Shown: piece after piece, positions 5,392 through 9,765 of the stretch
How the letters are laid out: the number at the start of each line of letters is the position of its first letter
How positions within the stretch are numbered: the first letter of the stretch is position 1
Assembly: GCA_035761045.1 (NCBI GenBank)
Contig: DASTRU010000251.1
Coordinates: 1 to 9,765 of the forward strand
Direction: 5' to 3'
Source of the DNA: DASTRU01 sp035761045
GTDB taxonomy: Bacteria; Pseudomonadota; Gammaproteobacteria; Burkholderiales; Burkholderiaceae_E
DNA: 9,765 nucleotides
Translations under genes and position numbers: made by a program
The notes under the pieces: model-generated
Told to the model about the DNA's origin: nothing
Databases searched by the model: none
What the model saw: the letters and a program-made list of their open reading frames with translations, nothing else

Positions 5392-6099
5392 ATGAATAAT
5401 TCCTTAGGCCGGTGGGTCGTTGCCTTAGTCGTTGCGGTACTAAGCGGTTCGGTGTTTGCGCATGACGACGCGTTGCCGGGCACCGTGGTGCAATTGCGCG
5501 CGCAGGCCGATGTCATGCTTGAAAACGATGAGGCGCAAATCATCATCTATGCGCAGGAACAAAACGCCGATCGCGCTATAGCTGCCAACGCAGTCAATAC
5601 GAAGATGAAGGACGCGATCGCACGTATTAAAACTCTTGCGTCGAACGCCGTCGTGCGTTCATCGGGCTACAACACCATGCCAAGCTACGGACCACAATCC
5701 AACAAGATCGTGGCGTGGATGGTTCGCCAAGAATTCACCGTCACGACTAAAGAACTTAGTTCTGTCGATAAGCTCGTGGCGTCGGTGCAATCGCTCGTCA
5801 ACATCGGCGCGGTGCAATTTAGTCCTTCGCAAGACACGTTACGCAAGGCGCAAGACGTGCTCGTCGACAAGGCGTTTAACGATTTGCGCATGCGCATCGC
5901 GCAAGTGGCGCGCAACTTAGGAAAAACACCGGCGGATGCGACGATCGAAGCGGTTGATTTTTCCGGTCATCCCGTATCGCCAGCGCCGAAGGTGATGATG
6001 TCGATGCGCAGTGCGCAAGCGGAAGTCGCGCCGCCGAGGTTTGAACCCGGGGACACGCAAAGCAGTCTTAGTTTTGATGCCCGCGTGCGATTCAAGTAG
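5392..6099 (+). CDS. SIMPL domain (DUF541) exported protein
   Basis: A 235-residue protein with a clear signal peptide (1-23, hydrophobic WVVALVVAVLSGSVFA, cut before HDD) and a SIMPL/DUF541 domain over nearly all the rest. Typical features are the start of the domain in GTVVQLRAQADVMLENDEAQIIIYAQEQ, the segment ARIKTLASNAVVRSSGYNTMPSY, the strand-rich VAWMVRQEFTVTTKELSSVDKLVASVQ, and the tail SLSFDARVRFK. Family members are periplasmic or outer-membrane associated; some have been linked to oxidative stress or ring-shaped multimers, but the molecular role here is unknown. The ATG at 5392 is chosen for the strong AAGGAG 6 bases upstream; the reading frame opens earlier at 5365. It sits only 38 bases after the ilv terminator, so its promoter must overlap the terminator or it depends on read-through. 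Confidence 0.92.
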   Translation: MNNSLGRWVVALVVAVLSGSVFAHDDALPGTVVQLRAQADVMLENDEAQIIIYAQEQNADRAIAANAVNTKMKDAIARIKTLASNAVVRSSGYNTMPSYGPQSNKIVAWMVRQEFTVTTKELSSVDKLVASVQSLVNIGAVQFSPSQDTLRKAQDVLVDKAFNDLRMRIAQVARNLGKTPADATIEAVDFSGHPVSPAPKVMMSMRSAQAEVAPPRFEPGDTQSSLSFDARVRFK

Positions 6100-6136
6100 C
6101 ACGACACTGCGTACCTAACTCCTTTAGATTGGAAGC

Positions 6137-6142
6137 TACAAT
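6137..6142 (+). promoter_or_regulatory. Candidate -10 box directly upstream of psd
   Basis: TACAAT (5 of 6 to TATAAT) ends 6 bases before the psd ATG, so transcription from it would begin at or near the start codon and give a leaderless mRNA. No Shine-Dalgarno lies before psd, which agrees. The -35 region (around 6114-6119, CCTAAC) is poor, so this is a weak call. Confidence 0.3.
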
Positions 6143-6148
6143 CAGCGT

Positions 6149-6793
6149 ATGAACTATCCGCATCCCATCATCGCGCGCGAAGGCTGGCGCTACATCGCAT
6201 TAGCCGTTGTCGTCGCGTTCGCGACTCACTTCGTTCTTGGTTTTTGGATCGCCTTGCCGTTTTGGCTGATCGCTTTGTTCGTATTGCAGTTCTTTCGCGA
6301 TCCGCCCCGACCCGTGCCCGCGCTTAATGACGTCGTGCTTTCGCCAGCCGATGGACGCATCGTGGCGGTTGAAACCGTTCGTGATCCTTATGTCGATCGC
6401 GAAGCGTTGAAAATCAGTGTCTTCATGAACGTTTTTAACGTTCATAGCAACCGATCGCCGGTCGATGGAAAGATTCGCGAGGTGCGTTATTTCCCAGGCA
6501 AATTCGTCAATGCCGATTTAGCCAAAGCCTCCTTGGAAAACGAACGCAATGCGTTGGTTATTGAAACGGCGAAAGGGCGCGTGATTTCATGCGTGCAAAT
6601 TGCCGGGCTTATCGCGCGGCGCATTCTTTGCTATGTGAACGCAGGCGATGTGCTTGCGCGCGGTCAGCGATATGGATTTATTCGCTTTGGCTCGCGTGTC
6701 GATATTTATTTGCCTACCGACGCTCAACCACGTGTTGTGATCGGCGATAAAGTGCACGCCACGACCACCGTTCTTGCCCAATTTCCCGCATAA
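6149..6793 (+). CDS. psd: Phosphatidylserine decarboxylase proenzyme, short form
   Basis: Decarboxylates phosphatidylserine to phosphatidylethanolamine at the inner membrane. 214 residues, the short class found in many betaproteobacteria and rhizobia. Residues 15-48 form a hydrophobic anchor region with two predicted helices, followed by FFRDPPRPVP. Conserved blocks: SPADGR (D68), NVFNVHSNRSPVDG (H99), ASLENERN (130-134), and the self-cleavage site FGSR, with G181-S182; cleavage there would make S182 the pyruvoyl group at the head of a small alpha chain of about 33 residues. The gene ends 3 bases before pssA, which makes its substrate, so the two are co-expressed. No ribosome site is visible before the ATG, which fits the family start. 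Confidence 0.97.
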   Translation: MNYPHPIIAREGWRYIALAVVVAFATHFVLGFWIALPFWLIALFVLQFFRDPPRPVPALNDVVLSPADGRIVAVETVRDPYVDREALKISVFMNVFNVHSNRSPVDGKIREVRYFPGKFVNADLAKASLENERNALVIETAKGRVISCVQIAGLIARRILCYVNAGDVLARGQRYGFIRFGSRVDIYLPTDAQPRVVIGDKVHATTTVLAQFPA

Positions 6794-6796
6794 CGA

Positions 6797-7675
6797 ATGC
6801 CCTTTCATCGACGTCATAAATTACGCGGCAATATTTCCTCGGCGCGCACGGCGCTCGACGAGTACGGCCCGGCTGCGCGAACGGTGGCGCCGCGCCGTCG
6901 TGGCATTTATTTATTGCCTAATTTATTTACGACGGCGGCATTGTTTTGTGGGTTTTACGCCATCGTGCAGGCGATGAATCAGCAGTATTACCCGGCCGGC
7001 GTCGCGATCTTCGTGGCAATGGTGCTCGATTCGCTCGACGGCCGCGTCGCGCGCATGACCAATACACAAAGCGAGTTCGGCGCCGAGTACGACTCGCTAT
7101 CCGACATGGTGAGCTTTGGCGCCGCCCCCGCCTTGGTTATCTATGAATGGGCATTGCGTGGCTTGGGTAAGTTGGGTTGGATCGCCGCGTTTATTTACGT
7201 GGCTGGCGCCGCGTTGCGGTTGGCGCGCTTCAACACCAATATCGCCGTCGTTGATAAACGGTTCTTTCAAGGGTTGCCTTCGCCGGCCGCCGCCGCTTTA
7301 GTCGCGGGGTTCGTCTGGGTACTTCACGATTACGGGGTTGAAGGACCGGATGTGCGATGGATTGCCTGGGCCATCACGGTGTACGCGGGCTTGACGATGG
7401 TGTCTAACGTTCCGTTCTACAGCTTCAAGGACGTGAATTTGCGCAAGAGCGTGCCGTTCATCGTGATCGTCGCCATCGCGCTCGTATTCGGCCTCGTGTC
7501 TTATGAGCCACCCACGGTGTTATTCGCGTTGTTTTGCGTGTATGGGCTATCGGGTTATGCGGTGTACACCTGGCGTGTCACCAAAGGGCAGCCGGTATCC
7601 ATTATTTCGACCGAACCGGAGCCCGAAGTTGGGCACGGCGCTAAGCAACTTGATGACGATGCCGCGGGTCGTTAG
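6797..7675 (+). CDS. pssA: CDP-diacylglycerol-serine O-phosphatidyltransferase
   Basis: Transfers phosphatidyl from CDP-diacylglycerol to serine, giving phosphatidylserine and CMP, the step before Psd. 292 residues, multi-pass membrane protein of the CDP-alcohol phosphatidyltransferase family (type II PssA, unlike the soluble E. coli enzyme). The complete signature is present: D81-G82-x2-A85-R86-x8-G95-x3-D99-x3-D103, in LDSLDGRVARMTNTQSEFG followed by AEYDSLSDM. Residues 1-37 are a basic, low-complexity cytoplasmic lead (RRHKLRG, APRRRG). Several hydrophobic segments follow (about 38-60, 66-80, 105-165, 175-190 and 205-270), and the tail 271-292 is acidic and soluble. The ATG at 6797 is 3 bases after the psd stop, pointing to translational coupling; the ribosome site is weak. 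Confidence 0.97.
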   Translation: MPFHRRHKLRGNISSARTALDEYGPAARTVAPRRRGIYLLPNLFTTAALFCGFYAIVQAMNQQYYPAGVAIFVAMVLDSLDGRVARMTNTQSEFGAEYDSLSDMVSFGAAPALVIYEWALRGLGKLGWIAAFIYVAGAALRLARFNTNIAVVDKRFFQGLPSPAAAALVAGFVWVLHDYGVEGPDVRWIAWAITVYAGLTMVSNVPFYSFKDVNLRKSVPFIVIVAIALVFGLVSYEPPTVLFALFCVYGLSGYAVYTWRVTKGQPVSIISTEPEPEVGHGAKQLDDDAAGR

Positions 7676-7721
7676 TCGCATGGTTTAGACATGAATCGCG
7701 AACGCTTGCACATCGCGCGTA

Positions 7722-7750
7722 TTGCACGGCCAAGACTCATCGGCTAGAGT
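7722..7750 (+). promoter_or_regulatory. leuA: Candidate leuA promoter
   Basis: TTGCAC (7722-7727; first three bases match TTGACA), a 17-base spacer, then TAGAGT (7745-7750; 4 of 6 to TATAAT). Predicted start is 7757-7758, so the leader ORF ATG at 7758 would be leaderless or nearly so. The -10 resembles the TAGACT of the two ilv-region promoters. The match is by eye and the -35 is weak. Confidence 0.45.
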
Positions 7751-7755
7751 CTGGC
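7729..7755. promoter_or_regulatory. Inverted repeat over the leuA -10 box, candidate operator
   Basis: AGACTC (7733-7738), 8-base spacer, GAGTCT (7747-7752) is a perfect dyad. It extends outward by GCC/GGC (7729-7731 with 7753-7755) with one unpaired A at 7732. Its right half overlaps the -10 box, where a bound dimeric repressor would block transcription. The protein is unknown. On RNA made by read-through from pssA it would form a 9-bp hairpin. Confidence 0.5.
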
Positions 7756-7757
7756 TC

Positions 7758-7847
7758 ATGTCGTCGCACATTTCCCTCGCGATCTCCTTCTCGGCCCTGG
7801 CCCTGCTTACGCTCGGCCTCGCGCTTCTGCGCCCCGCGCGCAGATAA
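7758..7847 (+). CDS. Leucine-rich leader peptide candidate upstream of leuA
   Basis: A 29-codon ORF from ATG 7758 to TAA 7845-7847: MSSHISLAISFSALALL at the start, then TLGLALLRPARR. Eight of 29 residues are leucine (positions 7, 14, 16, 17, 19, 21, 23, 24), concentrated in the second half and ending in RPARR. It sits between a promoter candidate and leuA, the first leucine-specific gene, as leuL does in enterobacteria, and is followed by alternative RNA stems. The leucine codons are CTC, CTG and CTT; no rare TTA or CTA. There is no Shine-Dalgarno, consistent with leaderless translation. The other reading is a tiny one-span membrane protein, or a chance ORF. I do not know of this peptide as an annotated gene. 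Confidence 0.5.
   Translation: MSSHISLAISFSALALLTLGLALLRPARR
7826..7844 (+). promoter_or_regulatory. Hairpin over the end of the leuA leader ORF
   Basis: TCTGCGC (7826-7832), loop CCCGC, GCGCAGA (7838-7844) is a perfect 7-bp stem covering the last six codons of the leader ORF and ending right before its stop. A ribosome finishing the leader ORF would melt it; a ribosome stalled at the leucine codons (up to codon 24, 7827-7829) would also reach into it. Confidence 0.45.
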
Positions 7848-7854
7848 AACCCTT

Positions 7855-7900
7855 CCCCACAACCTGGCAGTTTCATGCCCCTCCAACGCGAGCGGTGGGG
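7855..7900 (+). promoter_or_regulatory. Alternative RNA stems upstream of leuA
   Basis: Two pairings compete for the same G run. Pairing A: CCCCTCC (7878-7884) with GGTGGGG (7894-7900), one T-T mismatch, 9-base loop. Pairing B: CCCCAC (7855-7860) with GTGGGG (7895-7900), a larger loop. Neither is followed by a T run, so termination would have to be Rho-dependent or control would act on translation; the leuA ribosome site GGAG is at 7920-7923. Confidence 0.4.
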
Positions 7901-7929
7901 GTGGCGCGTTCGTTCACACGGAGATTCCC

Positions 7930-9468
7930 ATGCCCGACCGATTAATTATTTTCGACACCACCTTACGCGATGGCGAGCAAAGTCCTGGCGCTTCGATGAC
8001 GCGCGATGAAAAGCTGCGTATCGCCAAGCAGCTTGAACGTCTCAAGGTGGATGTGATCGAGGCGGGATTCGCGGCGAGTTCGAATGGCGACTTCGAAGCC
8101 ATCCGCGCGATCGCGCAAACAATTAAGGAGTCGACGATTTGTTCGCTGTCGCGCGCGAACGATCGAGACATTTCTCGTGCCGCCGAAGCCATCGCGCCCG
8201 CGCCGCGCAAGCGTATTCATACGTTCATCGCGACATCGGCGTTGCACATGGAAAAGAAGTTGCGCATGACGCCCGACGAGGTTCACGAGCAAGCCAAGCG
8301 GGCCGTGCGATTCGCACGGAACTTAGTGGATGAAGTGGAGTTCTCGCCCGAGGATGGTTATCGCTCCGATCCCGACTTCTTGTGTCGCGTGCTTGAGAGC
8401 GTGATCAACGAAGGCGCGACGACGATCAATGTGCCCGATACCGTGGGCTACGCGGTGCCGGAGTTGTATGGCAACTTCATTCGCATGTTGCGCGAGCGCG
8501 TGCCTAATTCCGACAAGGCCATATGGAGCGTGCATTGCCATAACGACTTAGGAATGGCGGTGGCTAATTCCTTAGCCGGCGTGAAGATTGGCGGCGCGCG
8601 TCAGGTGGAATGCACGATCAACGGTTTGGGCGAACGCGCGGGGAATACCTCGTTGGAAGAAATCGTCATGGCGGTGCGTACGCGACGTGACCATTTCGGG
8701 CTTGACGTGGGCATCGAGACCTCGCAAATCGTGCCGGCTTCCAAGTTGGTGTCGAGCATCACTGGCTTCGTGGTGCAGCCGAACAAGGCGGTCGTGGGTG
8801 CTAACGCGTTCGCGCATGCGTCGGGTATTCATCAAGACGGCGTGCTCAAGGCGCGCGACACGTACGAAATCATGCGTGCCGAAGACGTGGGTTGGACGGC
8901 GAACAAAATCGTGCTGGGTAAGTTGTCCGGACGTAACGCATTTAAGCAACGCGTTTTGGAATTAGGCATTCCGGTTGAATCGGAATCCGAAATGAATGCG
9001 GCGTTTACTAAGTTCAAGGAACTTGCCGATCGCAAGAGCGAGATTTTTGACGAAGACATTCAATCGTTGTTCTTCGACGAAACCGTTACGCCGGCGCAAG
9101 AGCATTACCACTTCGTGTCCATCGCGCATCAAGCCGCGACGGGTGCGAAGCCACGCGCGAACATCGTATTTACCGCGGGTGGCGAACGCCAGTCGGCCGA
9201 AGGCGAGGGCAACGGCGTGGTGGACGCGAGCATCCGCGCGATTGAAGGCCATGTGCGGTCGGGCGCGGAGATGGTGTTGTATTCGGTGAACGCCATTTCT
9301 GGTGGCACCGACGCGCAAGGCGAGGTCACGGTGCGCTTGAGCAAGGCGGGGCGCATCGTCAACGGCGTGGGCGTGGACCCAGACATCGTCGCGGCGTCCG
9401 CGAAGGCGTACCTCGCGGCGCTGAATAAGCTTTACGACAAGACCGAGCGGATCAACCCGCAACGGTGA
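7930..9468 (+). CDS. leuA: 2-isopropylmalate synthase
   Basis: Condenses acetyl-CoA with 2-oxoisovalerate to 2-isopropylmalate, the first committed step of leucine synthesis. 512 residues, the normal long-form LeuA length. The N-terminal TIM-barrel (about 1-275) starts with LIIFDTTLRDGEQSPGASM, where R13, D14 and E16 are active-site residues. Metal ligands H202 and H204 lie in VHCHNDLGMAVANS, followed by VECTINGLGERAGNTSLEE (N239). A linker (GIHQDGVLK, about 299-307) leads to the C-terminal LeuA allosteric domain (about 380-512), ending in GVGVDPDIVAASAKAYLAALNK; it is intact, so leucine feedback is expected. GGAG is 6 bases before the ATG. It is separated from pssA by a 254-base leader region, so it probably has its own promoter. 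Confidence 0.98.
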   Translation: MPDRLIIFDTTLRDGEQSPGASMTRDEKLRIAKQLERLKVDVIEAGFAASSNGDFEAIRAIAQTIKESTICSLSRANDRDISRAAEAIAPAPRKRIHTFIATSALHMEKKLRMTPDEVHEQAKRAVRFARNLVDEVEFSPEDGYRSDPDFLCRVLESVINEGATTINVPDTVGYAVPELYGNFIRMLRERVPNSDKAIWSVHCHNDLGMAVANSLAGVKIGGARQVECTINGLGERAGNTSLEEIVMAVRTRRDHFGLDVGIETSQIVPASKLVSSITGFVVQPNKAVVGANAFAHASGIHQDGVLKARDTYEIMRAEDVGWTANKIVLGKLSGRNAFKQRVLELGIPVESESEMNAAFTKFKELADRKSEIFDEDIQSLFFDETVTPAQEHYHFVSIAHQAATGAKPRANIVFTAGGERQSAEGEGNGVVDASIRAIEGHVRSGAEMVLYSVNAISGGTDAQGEVTVRLSKAGRIVNGVGVDPDIVAASAKAYLAALNKLYDKTERINPQR

Positions 9469-9476
9469 CGCGAGAC

Positions 9477-9513
9477 TGCGTGGGCGGATCGATTCATTCA
9501 ATTCGCCCACGCG
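9477..9513. terminator. Hairpin between convergent leuA and hsp20, probable transcription end
   Basis: GCGTGGGCG (9478-9486) pairs perfectly with CGCCCACGC (9504-9512), extendable at both ends by wobble and AT pairs to 13 bp, with an 11-base loop. It starts 9 bases after the leuA stop and ends 12 bases before the stop of the opposing gene, so it could serve both. It has no T run on either side, so it is either a T-less terminator or a 3'-end stabilising hairpin after Rho-dependent termination. Confidence 0.6.
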
Positions 9514-9525
9514 ATGCAATCAACC

Positions 9526-9765
9526 TTACTGAATGTTGATTTGCAGCGGCTTCGGGGCGTCCTTTTTAGGCAGCGTAAGCGTGAGCAAGCCGTTTTCATA
9601 TTTGGCCGACGCGCCTGCCGGATCAAGATCGACCGGCAATGCAAAGCTGCGCGCGTAATGCGTGGCGAAACGCTCGGAATGCAGCAATGCTTCGCCATCG
9701 TTGATTTCGCGTTCCACGCGCGCGGTGGCCTCGATCGACAAGCGCTTGCCCTCGATCTGCACCTT
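9526..9765 (-). CDS. Small heat-shock protein (Hsp20 family), C-terminal part
   Basis: The last 80 codons are visible; the start lies beyond the right edge. It reads KVQIEGKRLSIEATARVERE at the edge and ends PLQINIQ. This is the back half of an alpha-crystallin domain: the VxIEGxRLxIEA strand pair, then HSERFATHYARSFALPVDLDP, then the hallmark AKYENGLLTLTLPKK, and a C-terminal I-x-I motif (INI) that docks into neighbouring subunits in sHSP oligomers. Such proteins are ATP-independent holdases that bind unfolding proteins in the cytoplasm. The GTG at 9762-9760 that could be read as a start is an internal Val. Convergent with leuA; heat-shock control elements would be outside the window. Confidence 0.95.
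   Translation of the reverse strand, partial: KVQIEGKRLSIEATARVEREINDGEALLHSERFATHYARSFALPVDLDPAGASAKYENGLLTLTLPKKDAPKPLQINIQ

Noticed and set aside
7691..7747. 18-codon ORF (MNRERLHIARIARPRLIG) just after pssA
   Set aside because: Lies upstream of the leuA promoter candidate, has no ribosome site, and its composition is not notable; its end overlaps the inverted repeat only by chance.
8962..9519. 185-codon minus-strand frame opposite the end of leuA
   Set aside because: Arg/His-rich shadow of leuA with no family resemblance, and its upstream end would lie in the leuA-hsp20 hairpin.
1..9765. CRISPR arrays, tRNA/rRNA genes, insertion sequences, prophage, toxin-antitoxin or defence genes
   Set aside because: I looked for repeated spacers, cloverleaf-like arms, transposase motifs and terminal repeats and saw none; all long genes belong to core metabolism or conserved families.

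Overview
The window looks like a chromosomal core region of a betaproteobacterium, most likely Burkholderiales or a close relative. The evidence is the gene order: acetolactate synthase large and small subunits, ketol-acid reductoisomerase, phosphatidylserine decarboxylase, phosphatidylserine synthase, 2-isopropylmalate synthase, and next to them a divergent cluster of an ECF-like sigma factor, a DUF3619 protein, a DUF3106 protein and an apparent RDD-type membrane protein. From memory this order is typical of that group. Base composition is moderately GC-rich and even across the window. I saw no mobile elements, tRNA, rRNA, CRISPR arrays or signs of recent transfer.

Left part (1-1587, minus strand): a tight, overlapping operon. 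The sigma factor stop overlaps the DUF3619 start (ATGA), and the DUF3619 stop overlaps the DUF3106 start by 14 bases. After 60 bases comes the probable start of an RDD-like protein, cut by the window edge. The predicted locations (cytoplasmic sigma factor, one-pass inner-membrane protein, exported helical-repeat protein) have the shape of an envelope-sensing sigma/anti-sigma module, but that function is inference.

Middle (1588-5353): a 301-base divergent regulatory region, then ilvI-ilvH-ilvC on the plus strand, closed by a strong intrinsic terminator. Two back-to-back sigma-70-type promoters with identical TAGACT -10 boxes flank an 8-base palindrome. The ilvI leader and the ilvI-ilvH gap share an exact 11-mer, GCTCACAAGGC, which in both places can sit at the tip of a hairpin. 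The gap also holds a perfect 10-bp hairpin.

Right part (5392-9765): an exported SIMPL-domain protein, then psd and pssA (3 bases apart, consecutive steps of phosphatidylethanolamine synthesis), then leuA. The 254 bases before leuA hold a promoter overlapped by an inverted repeat (AGACTC-N8-GAGTCT), a 29-codon leucine-rich ORF whose start lies almost at the predicted transcription start, and mutually exclusive RNA stems. Together these suggest a leucine attenuator or translational-attenuation leader. A hairpin separates leuA from a convergent small heat-shock protein gene that runs off the right edge.

Functionally, ilvI, ilvH, ilvC and leuA make the common branched-chain pathway and the first leucine-specific step; psd and pssA make membrane lipid. 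The most interesting unexplained signals are in the non-coding regions rather than in the enzymes.
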